A stretch of DNA of 64,000 nucleotides from Anaerocolumna sp. MB42-C2. Its GTDB lineage: Bacteria; Bacillota; Clostridia; Lachnospirales; Lachnospiraceae. Each line of letters opens with the position of its first letter. Position 1 is the stretch's first letter. Made by a program: the position numbers and the translations under genes. Location: positions 6,287,501-6,351,500 of the forward strand of contig NZ_CP133190.1 of assembly GCF_030913705.1 (NCBI RefSeq), read 5' to 3'. Positions 43,761 through 51,945 of this stretch are shown here, piece after piece. The notes under the pieces were generated by a model. That model made no database searches, was not told the origin of the DNA, and was given only the letters and a program-made list of their open reading frames with translations.

Positions 43761-45431
43761 ATGTATAACATTTTAATTGGTGGAGCTGCCGGTCAGGGCG
43801 TTGAAACAACGGCAGCAATACTGGAAAAATTATTAAAAAAGTCCGGTTATTTTGTATTTACTATAAGGGATTTTATGTCACGTGTCCGAGGCGGACATAA
43901 TTTTTCCATGATACGTTTTGGTACTGATATAATTACATCTCATAACGATAAACTGGATGGCATGATAGCACTGAATGATGAAACAGTTTCATTACATAAA
44001 GATAAATTAAAAGAAACAGGTTTCATATTATGCGACAGTAGTTTAAAAGCAGAAGGCTCCCAGGTTGTAAAACTGGATATGGATAAAATGGCTAAAGAAA
44101 TGGGTAACATCAGAGCTTCCGGAAGTATTGCCGTTGGAGCGGTATTGAAATTGTTTGGTGAGACTTTGGATTATGCAAAAGAGACAATGAGAACCTCCGT
44201 TAAAGAACAATACCTGGAGGTTAATTTAAAGGCAATTAAAGCCGGATATGATAGTGTGGGTAAAAAATTTGAACATATAGAGGGAAAGTTCAGTGATTGG
44301 ATGCTTATATCCGGCAGTAAGGCTCTTTCTTTAGGAGCAATCGCTGCGGGGCTAAAATTTTACTCTGCTTATCCAATGTCACCCTCTACTGCAATTATGG
44401 AATATCTGGCATCTAAAAGCAATGAAACAGGTATCGTGGTTGAACAGGCAGAAGATGAGATAGCAGCGATTAATATGGCCCTAGGGGCTTCCTATGCCGG
44501 AGCATGCGCTATGACAGGAACTTCAGGCGGTGGTTTTTGCTTGAAAGTGGAGGCTCTGGGATTCTCAGGCATTGCCGAAATTCCGTTAGTTGCCGTTGAT
44601 GTTCAGAGGCCGGGACCGGCTACCGGATTACCGACAAGAACAGAACAGAGTGATTTAAAGTTCGTAATTTCTGCAGCCCAGGGTGAATTCCCCAGGATGG
44701 TAATAGCATTGAGAAATCACAAAGATGCGTTTTATCAAACTGCAAGAGCATTTTATCTGGCGGAGAAATATCAGATACCGGTAATTATATTAAGTGATCA
44801 ATACCTTGGTGATTCTACGGCATGCGTAGAACCTTATGATATAAGTAATATTCCTAAAGCTGAAACTGCAAAATCCGATGAAATAGACGGGGATTACTTA
44901 AGATATCGTCTAACCGAGAATGGTATATCACCAAGATTAATTCCGGGTAACTTAAGATACTTTGTCTCTGCAGATAGTGACGAACATGATGAATACGGAT
45001 TTATCACTGAATCGGCTGAGGTTCGTAAGTCCATGATGGATAAGCGTATGAGAAAACTGGTGAAATTAGAAGAGGAATTATTGGAACCGGAGTTTATAGG
45101 TGAAGAGAACTGCACTACCCTGTTACTTGGATGGGGGTCTACGTATGGTCCGATAGCAGAAGCGGTTAAGAGTTTGAATTCCAAGGAACAAGGTAAATAC
45201 GGCGCCTTAGTATTTGGTGATATATATCCTTTGCCAACTAGAAAGCTTAAAAAATTAACAGCTTCAGCGGAAAACATTATTAATGTAGAGCAAAATGCAA
45301 CCGGTCAACTAGCTGATTTAATTTGCGAAAAAATTGGAATTACGTGCACGGATTCCATACTAAAATATGACGGCCGACAAATATCCGGTGAAGAGATTGT
45401 AGAGAGTCTACTGAAAGGAGGCTGTATTTAA
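43761..45431 (+). CDS. korA: 2-oxoacid:ferredoxin oxidoreductase, fused gamma-alpha subunit
   Basis: A 556-residue subunit in which the gamma domain (about residues 1-180) is fused to the alpha pyrimidine-binding domain. The opening NILIGGAAGQGVETTAAIL is typical for the gamma part, and GLKFYSAYPMSPSTAIME with TGTSGGGFCLKVEALGFSG for alpha. With the beta subunit directly after, it should oxidise 2-oxoacids (2-oxoglutarate or branched-chain) to acyl-CoA using ferredoxin. No cysteine clusters for ferredoxin-like centres are seen in it. The two genes are one base apart, one transcript from the promoter at 43.7 kb. Confidence 0.88.
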   Translation: MYNILIGGAAGQGVETTAAILEKLLKKSGYFVFTIRDFMSRVRGGHNFSMIRFGTDIITSHNDKLDGMIALNDETVSLHKDKLKETGFILCDSSLKAEGSQVVKLDMDKMAKEMGNIRASGSIAVGAVLKLFGETLDYAKETMRTSVKEQYLEVNLKAIKAGYDSVGKKFEHIEGKFSDWMLISGSKALSLGAIAAGLKFYSAYPMSPSTAIMEYLASKSNETGIVVEQAEDEIAAINMALGASYAGACAMTGTSGGGFCLKVEALGFSGIAEIPLVAVDVQRPGPATGLPTRTEQSDLKFVISAAQGEFPRMVIALRNHKDAFYQTARAFYLAEKYQIPVIILSDQYLGDSTACVEPYDISNIPKAETAKSDEIDGDYLRYRLTENGISPRLIPGNLRYFVSADSDEHDEYGFITESAEVRKSMMDKRMRKLVKLEEELLEPEFIGEENCTTLLLGWGSTYGPIAEAVKSLNSKEQGKYGALVFGDIYPLPTRKLKKLTASAENIINVEQNATGQLADLICEKIGITCTDSILKYDGRQISGEEIVESLLKGGCI

Positions 45432-45432
45432 T

Positions 45433-46278
45433 ATGGATACATTCACCACTTATGAAACAGCCTGGTGCCCGGGCTGCGGTAATTTTAATATCTTAAGATG
45501 TTTAAAAATTGCTTTGGAGGAACTTGGTAAAGATCCTTTTGAAGTACTTATGGTAGCTGGTATCGGCCAGGCTGCCAAAACTCCCCAATATATCAGCGCT
45601 AACCGTTTTTGCGGTTTACATGGAAGGTCACTGCCTGCTGCAGTGGCTGCTAAAATTGCCAATGAAAAACTTACGGTAATCGTTAATACCGGTGATGGTG
45701 ACTCCTATGGTGAGGGCGGCAATCATTTTATACATAATATAAGAAGAAATGTAGACATAACTCATTTTGTTCATGATAATCAGATTTATGGTTTAACCAA
45801 AGGCCAGGCATCACCTACATCTGGAGAAGGGCATAGGACGGATGTACAAATAAACGGTAACAGTAATACACCGTTAAACCCTATACTTATGGCAATCTCA
45901 GCAGGGGCCGGATTTGTTGCAAGGTCTTTCAGCGGGGATACAGAACATCTGGTTTCTGTTATGAAAGAGGCAATCAGGTATAAAGGATATGCTTTTGTTG
46001 ATATCCTGCAGCCATGTATCAGCTTTAATAAGATAAATACATTTTCGTTTTACAAAAGCAGAGTGTATCATTTAGAAGAAGAATATGATCCAACGGATAA
46101 AATGGCTGCATTTAGTAAAGCCATGGAGTTTGAAGATAAGATTCCCATAGGTATCATTTACCGTGAAACAAAACCAGATTTTCATACGAAAAATCAGATA
46201 TTAAAATCAGGAGTTCCTTTATTAAACAGACAAACGGAACCAAAGGTTATCCAAAAATTGATACAGGAGTTTGTATAA
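45433..46278 (+). CDS. korB: 2-oxoacid:ferredoxin oxidoreductase, beta subunit
   Basis: A 281-residue thiamine diphosphate-binding subunit. The cluster and TPP features are AWCPGCGNFNI, GIGQAAKTP, and NTGDGDSYGEGGNHF plus DNQIYGLTKGQASPTS, typical of the beta subunit of KorB-like enzymes. The start follows korA's stop codon with an AAAGGAGG inside korA. It completes a two-subunit oxidoreductase. The substrate range, 2-oxoglutarate or others, is undecided. Confidence 0.9.
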   Translation: MDTFTTYETAWCPGCGNFNILRCLKIALEELGKDPFEVLMVAGIGQAAKTPQYISANRFCGLHGRSLPAAVAAKIANEKLTVIVNTGDGDSYGEGGNHFIHNIRRNVDITHFVHDNQIYGLTKGQASPTSGEGHRTDVQINGNSNTPLNPILMAISAGAGFVARSFSGDTEHLVSVMKEAIRYKGYAFVDILQPCISFNKINTFSFYKSRVYHLEEEYDPTDKMAAFSKAMEFEDKIPIGIIYRETKPDFHTKNQILKSGVPLLNRQTEPKVIQKLIQEFV

Positions 46279-46346
46279 AGGGAATTTATAGCTTCATACT
46301 ATAAAACAGGTTACTATAAAAATGGTATAAATATAGGAGGTACATT

Positions 46347-46901
46347 ATGGCAGTTAAAAACGCAATGACAAGTGACTTTTTACATTCCGCATATGGTGGT
46401 GAAAGTATGGCGCACATGAGATATCTGACCTGGGGTGCTGTTGCTGAAAAAGAGGGTTTCCCCAATATAGGTAAATTGTTTGAGGCCATATCCTTTGCGG
46501 AAAGAGTGCATGCCAACAATCATTTTAAGGAAATAGGCGGAGCAACTTCAGATGCTACCGTTACAGCCGGTGCAGTATTTGGAATGGGCAAAACAGTTGA
46601 TAATCTGCAGGGAGCAATTAATGGTGAACTCCACGAAGTAGAGCAGATGTACCCGGTATACTTAAATGCTGCAGAATTTCAAGCAGAACAAGGTGCGAAA
46701 CGATCCTTTCATTTTGCTCTTGAGGCAGAAAAAATACATGCAGATTTATTTGCGCAGGCACAAAATGCGGCAAAAGAAGGAAAAGATATGGAATTGAAAT
46801 CTGTATATATCTGCCCGGTCTGCGGTCATACCGTTCTTGACGGAGCTCCGGATAATTGTCCTGTTTGCGGAGCTAAAAAAGAGATGTATAAGAAATTTTA
46901 A
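46347..46901 (+). CDS. rbr: Rubrerythrin
   Basis: A 184-residue peroxide-scavenging protein. The N-terminal four-helix diiron domain has the helices SAYGGESMAHMRYL and FAERVHANNHF (Glu-x2-His) and later FHFALEAEKIHADLF (Glu...Glu-x2-His). The C-terminal rubredoxin-like centre is YICPVCGHTV...NCPVCGAKKEMY. It uses reduced rubredoxin to reduce hydrogen peroxide in anaerobes. AGGAGG precedes the start. It is 68 bases after korB without a visible terminator, so it may share that transcript or have its own promoter. Confidence 0.93.
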   Translation: MAVKNAMTSDFLHSAYGGESMAHMRYLTWGAVAEKEGFPNIGKLFEAISFAERVHANNHFKEIGGATSDATVTAGAVFGMGKTVDNLQGAINGELHEVEQMYPVYLNAAEFQAEQGAKRSFHFALEAEKIHADLFAQAQNAAKEGKDMELKSVYICPVCGHTVLDGAPDNCPVCGAKKEMYKKF

Positions 46902-47009
46902 TCGCTGCATACAGATGTTTATGTATTTATATATTGGTTGTATAATGGGTAATGGCCAAACAAGATTAATACAAAAATAAAATGTTTCGCCAAGGTTTGT
47001 AAATAAAAA

Positions 47010-47050
47010 AGCTGTTACAAGATAATTATTCTATCTTGTAGCAGCTCTTT
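47010..47050. terminator. Bidirectional terminator between rubrerythrin and the subtilase
   Basis: AGCTGTTACAAGATA (47010-47024) pairs with TATCTTGTAGCAGCT (47032-47046) with one mismatch. The T run works on the plus strand (CTTTTAAT) and more strongly on the minus strand (TTTTTTATT). Confidence 0.85.
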
Positions 47051-47062
47051 TAATGTCTTGTT

Positions 47063-48226
47063 TTATTCCAATAATTTGGGAATATTTAACAATCCCCATC
47101 CCTGCTTTGACCAGGGATATCCTAAATCAACTGCGCTTTCCCTTAGTTTTAATTTAACTTCTTTATTTGTCATCTTCGGGTATTTGGAGAGTAATAAAGC
47201 AATCGCCCCGGAGACGATGGGAGTTGCCATTGAAGTTCCGCTTTTTATGGTATACATTAAATTGGAGTAGTCATTGCGCGGATTGTTAAGTAAATTATAC
47301 CGATATCTTTGATAATTTTTCATTGTACCGCAGGATATAATATTAGAACCCGGTGCCACGATATCCGGTTTTTTAATACAGGAAGCCGTTGGTCCCCGTC
47401 CTGAATAGTCCATGGTTTTATTACCGAATAACTCAACGGTAATCCGGTCGTCGGAGGAACCAACCGTAATTACTTTTCTGCTGATACCCGGTGTTGATAT
47501 GGACATGGGGCCGGGACCATTGTTACCGGCGGCTACAACCACCACAATTCCTGCATCCCAGACGGCATTAACACCTTTGACTAATAAAGAGTTCTCATCC
47601 ACATTTTCTTTCGTAGTGGTTCCGACGGATATATTAACGACACGGATATTATATCTTTCTTTGTTATCAATAATCCATTGTAAACCGGCTAAAACATCTG
47701 ATATATTGCCGTCACCCTTCTGGTCTAATACTTTAATACCAACCAGATTGCATTTTGGCGCTACCCCAATATACTTGCGGTTTGATAAAAATCCATTACC
47801 ACCGATAATACCGGCCACATGACTTCCGTGCCCGTTGTCATCATAAGGTTCCGTTCTGCCGTGTATCAGATCATAAAAACCCAGAATGCGGTTACCGCCT
47901 TCCGTAAAATCTTTATGCATACATAGGCCTGTATCTACAACGGCTACTCCGATATTCTCCCCAAATATCTTTCTTTCATGTGCCCACTTTAACTCAATGA
48001 TTTCCGCTGCGCGGTTCATTTGGGCGGTGATATGGGTGTCGACCTCATAACTCCATAATGCATTTTCTTCTTGCAGCTGATCCAGTCTGTCTTGTTCCAC
48101 TTCAATGACATAAGAATCAATCATAGGTAGCCGATATTTAACCTTTCCCATAGCTGCTACTTCATTATAATTATTCTCATAGTCACTGCAACTAACAATG
48201 ATTTGTATATTTTGCTTTGTATTCAT
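47063..48226 (-). CDS. Intracellular S8 family serine protease (subtilase)
   Basis: A 387-residue protease of the subtilisin family. The catalytic triad is Asp98 (VAVVDTG), His133 (DDNGHGSHVAG) and Ser332 (SGTSMATP), with oxyanion Asn235 in AAGNNG. There is no signal peptide. The first ~75 residues look like an I9-type inhibitory prodomain (with YVIEVEQDRLDQL), so it should be made as an inactive zymogen and act inside the cell or be released late, like ISP. The 10-bp inverted repeat upstream may regulate it. It faces rubrerythrin across a shared terminator. Confidence 0.9.
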   Translation of the reverse strand: MNTKQNIQIIVSCSDYENNYNEVAAMGKVKYRLPMIDSYVIEVEQDRLDQLQEENALWSYEVDTHITAQMNRAAEIIELKWAHERKIFGENIGVAVVDTGLCMHKDFTEGGNRILGFYDLIHGRTEPYDDNGHGSHVAGIIGGNGFLSNRKYIGVAPKCNLVGIKVLDQKGDGNISDVLAGLQWIIDNKERYNIRVVNISVGTTTKENVDENSLLVKGVNAVWDAGIVVVVAAGNNGPGPMSISTPGISRKVITVGSSDDRITVELFGNKTMDYSGRGPTASCIKKPDIVAPGSNIISCGTMKNYQRYRYNLLNNPRNDYSNLMYTIKSGTSMATPIVSGAIALLLSKYPKMTNKEVKLKLRESAVDLGYPWSKQGWGLLNIPKLLE

Positions 48227-48346
48227 GGCAGCCCAAATTCTTTCTTTATATCATTATTAATCTTATGAACTGCCGCCTTGTCTTTATGCAAATAATTACA
48301 AGATTATTTTATAATATGACAAGTATACTTATCATTTTAATACGAA

Positions 48347-48384
48347 ATATGTTACAGTCAGCCTACGATTGAATTGTAACATAT
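48347..48384. promoter_or_regulatory. Inverted repeat upstream of the subtilase gene
   Basis: ATATGTTACA (48347-48356) and TGTAACATAT (48375-48384) are perfect complements spaced 18 bases, about 120 bases upstream of the subtilase start. It could be an operator or a leader hairpin. The rest of the gap 48227-48486 shows an AAGTATACTT palindrome (48321-48330) and nothing more definite. Confidence 0.5.
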
Positions 48385-48486
48385 GATACCCAGAAATAAT
48401 TTATGCATTCTGCAGATTCTCGCACATGCAGGTCTCGGGGTTTTCATTAACTTTGGCTTCGCTTCACTCACAGAAGGCAATCAGGT

Positions 48487-49317
48487 TCAGGACAATCTTT
48501 GGCAGCTTTCACAAATGTAAATACTACCGCCTAAATAAGCTTCTTTTTTAATGATACTACCGCAGACAGGGCAAGGTTTTCCGACAGTATTTTTACTTAA
48601 TATTGTATGATATCCGCCGTTTTTTCCATACAAATCTTTTTCCGTATCCCGTCCGCCCTCGACCGCCATCCGGTTAATCACTGTTTTGACAGCATCAAAT
48701 AAGCCATCAATTTCATCACTTGACAGGGTATTGATTTTTCTCTTCGGGTGAATATTTGCATAAAATAAGATATCTTGAAGAACACCATTACCAAGTCCCG
48801 GAATACGTTGATCTGTGGCCAAAAATGCTTTCACGGTTAAATTTGTTTTATTCGCTTCCTGAAATATGGTGTCAAAATAAGATTTTGTAAAATTCGAACT
48901 TAAAGGCGAAGGCATTCTTTTGGCAACCAGATAGTACGGATTCTCATTTTCACCCTCCTGATAGACCCATAAACCACCGTACATCTGTACACTGCAGACA
49001 AGGGAAGAATCATCTTCAAAATCGATCCGCAATTGATGCTTAGCCGGTATTTTAGTACCTTTTTCAAAAAAACGAATATTCACACCGTCATTCAATAAAA
49101 TCCGAATGTTGCCCGCATATATTTCCACCTGACCAGCTACTGCTTTGCAATCTGAAATAGTCTGGTCTGTAAGTAAAAGACTGTAATTATTTGGATCACC
49201 AAAATACCAGGCAAACTTATGAGGTGAAGTGTTAGCAACGGCATTTTTAATTCTTTTACCTTTCAGAGTTTGATAAATCTGTTTTGATATTGAATAACTT
49301 TCCGGTAGTTCCAGCAT
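48487..49317 (-). CDS. Fpg/Nei-family protein with Leu in place of the catalytic N-terminal Pro
   Basis: A 276-residue protein of the formamidopyrimidine-DNA glycosylase/endonuclease VIII family. I start at ATG 49317 because AAGGAGGAG lies directly upstream, within a longer unsupported frame. The domains seen are the N-terminal catalytic part, the H2TH motif QRIPGLGNGVLQDILFYANIHPKR (in parts) and the zinc finger CPVCGSIIKKEAYLGG with ICESC. The protein opens MLELPES, whereas active Fpg and Nei begin MPELPE, where Pro2 is the Schiff-base nucleophile. A conserved Glu3 remains. It may bind damaged DNA without cutting, or use another amine. Confidence 0.85.
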   Translation of the reverse strand: MLELPESYSISKQIYQTLKGKRIKNAVANTSPHKFAWYFGDPNNYSLLLTDQTISDCKAVAGQVEIYAGNIRILLNDGVNIRFFEKGTKIPAKHQLRIDFEDDSSLVCSVQMYGGLWVYQEGENENPYYLVAKRMPSPLSSNFTKSYFDTIFQEANKTNLTVKAFLATDQRIPGLGNGVLQDILFYANIHPKRKINTLSSDEIDGLFDAVKTVINRMAVEGGRDTEKDLYGKNGGYHTILSKNTVGKPCPVCGSIIKKEAYLGGSIYICESCQRLS

Positions 49318-49390
49318 GATATGCTCCTCCTTAAATACCATAATTTTACATACATTATAACAGTAATGTAATTATTTCTCAACATTTTTA

Positions 49391-49657
49391 CATCTTAAGA
49401 TAAACTTAAGATGACTTCTTACAAAAGTAAGAGTAGAATAAAGATCAGGGCGAAATTACATAATTTGAAGTATTAAAAAATTATTACCTTTAGGTATGGT
49501 TAGGCAATTGCGAAACTATATAGTTTTTTAATATACCTTACATTAATACGAATTTTGTAGCTTCAGTTGCCCCCCGGGCAAAATTCAGGTCATAAATTGT
49601 ATTAATTGCATGGAATATAGAGACAATATGTGAGTTTCGCATTTACCTATTCAGGTA
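49391..49657 (+). promoter_or_regulatory. Highly structured leader and intergenic region before the MltG-like gene
   Basis: In one stretch lie CATCTTAAG-ATAAA-CTTAAGATG (49391-49413), TCTTAC/GTAAGA just after it, TACCTTTAGGTA (49485-49496), TGCGAAACT (49509-49517), TTGCCCCCCGGGCAA (49567-49581), AGTTTCGCA (49633-49641), complementary to TGCGAAACT, and TACCTATTCAGGTA (49644-49657). The outer arms mirror each other: each has a TACCT..AGGTA palindrome and a TGCGAAACT block. I do not recognise a known riboswitch. Confidence 0.55.
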
Positions 49658-49682
49658 TTACATTTATGAAAGGAAGAGAAGT

Positions 49683-50978
49683 ATGTTAAAAAGAAGTAAA
49701 AAATTATTTGTATTAATACTTACTTGTATTATGGCTGTTTCTTCGGTTTTAATCCCCAAAGAAGTTAACGGAGCTGTAAAACAATATGGAATAATCGTTG
49801 CTGATAAAAATGGTAAGTATTCCTTTTATGATTTGAACGGTAAAACAAAAGCCGCCGGAATAGAAGTAACGCAAGGCGGCAGTATCATGGTACCGCTGGA
49901 GCAATTAACCAGTCTGATGCCGGTTTTAAGCTTTAGCTATGATTCAAAACTAAAAAAAGCAACAGTTACCAATACAACAAACGGCAAGAAAGTAACGTTT
50001 ACGAAAGATAGTAATTACTGTAATTATTATGCTAATTCCAAATCCAAACCGGTTAAAAAATCAATGCCCTATAAAGCTTATATATCCACAGATAGTTCAG
50101 TAATGATGATTCATATGTCAGCCTTAAAATGGGTTATGTCAGCAACAACAGGAGTAAAATCTTTTAAAACGGAAGAAATGCAGACAGCGGGCTACGATAC
50201 TTATACATACAGTGGTTTAATCGCATATAATCCATATGGTGCGGTATCAGCGATTCCTAAGTCTACCGGTGTTACAAATATATCGAATACAGTTAAAGTT
50301 ACAATTCCTGAGGGGTATTCCGTAGCTCAGGTTTTTGATCTGCTTGTTAAAAAAGGAGTATGTCCCAATAAGGACGGATTATATGATGCGCTTAATAAGT
50401 ATGATTACAGTAAATATTCCTTAGTCAGTGAGATAGCGCCTAATGAAAACAGGTGTTTTCGGTTGGAGGGTTATCTATTCCCTGATACCTATGAATTTTA
50501 CCGGTTAAGTAAACCGGAAGATGCAATCGGCAAGTTTTTACGTAATACAGAGTCTAAGATTACTGCTGAAGACAGAGAAAAGGCGGAAACCCTGGGATAT
50601 TCTATGGATGAGATATTAACAATTGCATCCCTGATTGAAAAAGAAGCGGGAAACTCACAACAGAAGGCGATGATCTCATCGGTTATCCATAACCGCTTGA
50701 ATGATAATATGAAGTTACAGTTGGATGCTTCCATTTTTTATGTGGAACGTTATATTAAACCTTATATTTCTGGAGATATTAACCGTTACAATGCATATTA
50801 TAATACTTATAAATGCAGTGCCTTACCCGCAGGACCGATTTGTAATCCGGGTATAACCTCCATTCAGGCAGCGCTAAATCCTGCGGATTCGGATTATTTA
50901 TTTTTTGGAAGCGATGAAAACAGTAAATACTATTTCACGTCAACACTCGAAGAAATCCAAGCAATTTTAGGCAAATAA
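49683..50978 (+). CDS. Secreted MltG/YceG-like transglycosylase with amine-oxidase-N-type domain
   Basis: A 431-residue cell-wall protein. A signal peptide (about residues 1-30) is followed by a domain of about 100 residues like the copper-amine-oxidase N-terminal fold (YSFYDLNGKTKAAGIEVTQG, then PLEQLTSLMPVLSFSYD), and from about residue 200 by the MltG/YceG domain: VTIPEGYSVAQVFDLL, EGYLFPDTYEF, ASLIEKEAGNSQQKAMIS with the catalytic Glu, HNRL and LPAGPICNPG. MltG cuts new glycan strands and sets their length. Most MltG proteins are single-span and LysM-linked; this one appears released or loosely held. AAAGGAAGAG precedes the start. Confidence 0.87.
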   Translation: MLKRSKKLFVLILTCIMAVSSVLIPKEVNGAVKQYGIIVADKNGKYSFYDLNGKTKAAGIEVTQGGSIMVPLEQLTSLMPVLSFSYDSKLKKATVTNTTNGKKVTFTKDSNYCNYYANSKSKPVKKSMPYKAYISTDSSVMMIHMSALKWVMSATTGVKSFKTEEMQTAGYDTYTYSGLIAYNPYGAVSAIPKSTGVTNISNTVKVTIPEGYSVAQVFDLLVKKGVCPNKDGLYDALNKYDYSKYSLVSEIAPNENRCFRLEGYLFPDTYEFYRLSKPEDAIGKFLRNTESKITAEDREKAETLGYSMDEILTIASLIEKEAGNSQQKAMISSVIHNRLNDNMKLQLDASIFYVERYIKPYISGDINRYNAYYNTYKCSALPAGPICNPGITSIQAALNPADSDYLFFGSDENSKYYFTSTLEEIQAILGK

Positions 50979-51035
50979 GTATGTATTTATAAGAAAATAT
51001 TTTATATACGGTAATCGGATATATATTATTAAACG

Positions 51036-51088
51036 ATAGTCAAGTTTGAACACTAAGTATCATACGTGTTCAAACTGACTATTTTTTT
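51036..51088 (+). terminator. Terminator of the MltG-like gene
   Basis: ATAGTCAAGTTTGAACAC (51036-51053) pairs with GTGTTCAAACTGACTAT (51066-51082) with one mismatch, then a T run. Confidence 0.9.
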
Positions 51089-51162
51089 ATTATATAAGGA
51101 AGTTCTCCGATTAGGATGCACATGATGCGATAGAGTCTAAGCAGACCATACTCTTTCTTATA
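51082..51162 (+). repeat. Dispersed modular hairpin repeat, copy C (shortened)
   Basis: It begins AGGAAGTTCTCCGA, then AGGATGCACATGATGCG, TAGAGTCT and ACTCTTTCTTATA, all matching copy A but without the middle hairpins. This copy looks like an internal deletion of the longer form. It follows a terminator, as copies A and B do. Confidence 0.62.
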
Positions 51163-51266
51163 GTTTATAAATAATTTAGAAATAATTAATAATTACTTAA
51201 TTGTATATTTGTTATATATGATGTATAACATATATTACAAGGATGAGAAAAATATTGGATCCTTTA

Positions 51267-51286
51267 CAATAGAAATGGTTCTATTG
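51267..51286 (+). promoter_or_regulatory. Hairpin just before the hsp20 ribosome site
   Basis: CAATAGAA (51267-51274) pairs with TTCTATTG (51279-51286) with a four-base loop, 15 bases upstream of the GGAG site. It could be an RNA thermometer, a common control of small heat-shock genes, but the site itself is not in the stem. No CIRCE or HrcA site was found. Confidence 0.4.
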
Positions 51287-51312
51287 CAAATTAAAAGAAT
51301 GGAGTGATTTTT

Positions 51313-51726
51313 ATGTTAAGACCAATGTTATTTGAACAAACACAACCTTTATTATTCAGTAAGTTGTACAATGATTTCTTCGGAGATCTGATGAACCGCT
51401 TTGATAGTTTCAGTACCGATGTAATCGATAAAGGTGATCATTATCTGCTGCAGGCTGAAATGCCCGGTTTTAAGAAAGATGAAATTAATATAGATTTAGA
51501 TAATGATACCTTAAGTATTACAGCTAATCACAAAGAAGAAAGCAAAGAGGAAAAAGATAACTATATCAGACAGGAGAGGCATTATAATTCTTACTCAAGA
51601 AGTTTTAGTGTAAGTGGTATTAATAAAGATAATATTTCAGCGTCCTATAATAACGGAATATTAGAATTAAAACTTCCGAAAGAAAATGCTGAAATAGTTG
51701 AAAACAAAAGAATTGAAATTCAATAA
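51313..51726 (+). CDS. Small heat-shock protein, Hsp20/alpha-crystallin family
   Basis: A 137-residue chaperone of the sHsp family. It starts at ATG 51313 with GGAG at 51301-51304; the GTG at 51304 is too close to be used. The alpha-crystallin domain (about residues 35-130) shows LQAEMPGFKKDEINIDLDND and the closing NGILELKLPK. A short N-terminal arm (MLRPMLFEQTQPLLFSK) and an IEIQ tail complete it. It holds unfolding proteins without ATP and forms oligomers. It is a single gene with a hairpin leader and its own terminator. Confidence 0.93.
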   Translation: MLRPMLFEQTQPLLFSKLYNDFFGDLMNRFDSFSTDVIDKGDHYLLQAEMPGFKKDEINIDLDNDTLSITANHKEESKEEKDNYIRQERHYNSYSRSFSVSGINKDNISASYNNGILELKLPKENAEIVENKRIEIQ

Positions 51727-51741
51727 GCTTTATAAATAAAA

Positions 51742-51785
51742 ATGGGGTGTCCTGGCAAAGGGGTCAGGACACCTCATTTTTATTT
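51742..51785 (+). terminator. Terminator of hsp20
   Basis: ATGGGGTGTCCTG (51742-51754) pairs with CAGGACACCTCAT (51765-51777), one mismatch, then TTTTTATTT. Confidence 0.9.
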
Positions 51786-51788
51786 ATA

Positions 51789-51842
51789 AGGATTTGAGTG
51801 CCGGCAGGCGGGTATGCTTAACTGATTTAACACCCTAATCTT
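51789..51842. repeat. Degenerate copy of the 27-kb terminal-repeat pair
   Basis: AGGATTTGAGTG (51789-51800) and CACCCTAATCTT (51831-51842) form a weak inverted repeat (9 of 12) that resembles the ends of the element at 27 kb (AGGATCGAGTG...CACCCTAATCC), with only 30 bases between them. It lies between hsp20 and the metal operon. Confidence 0.4.
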
Positions 51843-51945
51843 GATTTATATTTGTGAAAAAAATGTGTCTCAGCATTTCTCCATAAAACCTCCACATAAA
51901 TTAAATATACTCTAGGAGAAGATTAAGTTAAGGAGGCAGTATTAA

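Noticed and set aside
48385..48486. CTGCAG-rich stretch suspected to be a remnant of a mobile element
   Set aside because: No inverted ends, no direct repeats and no match to the other repeats in the window.
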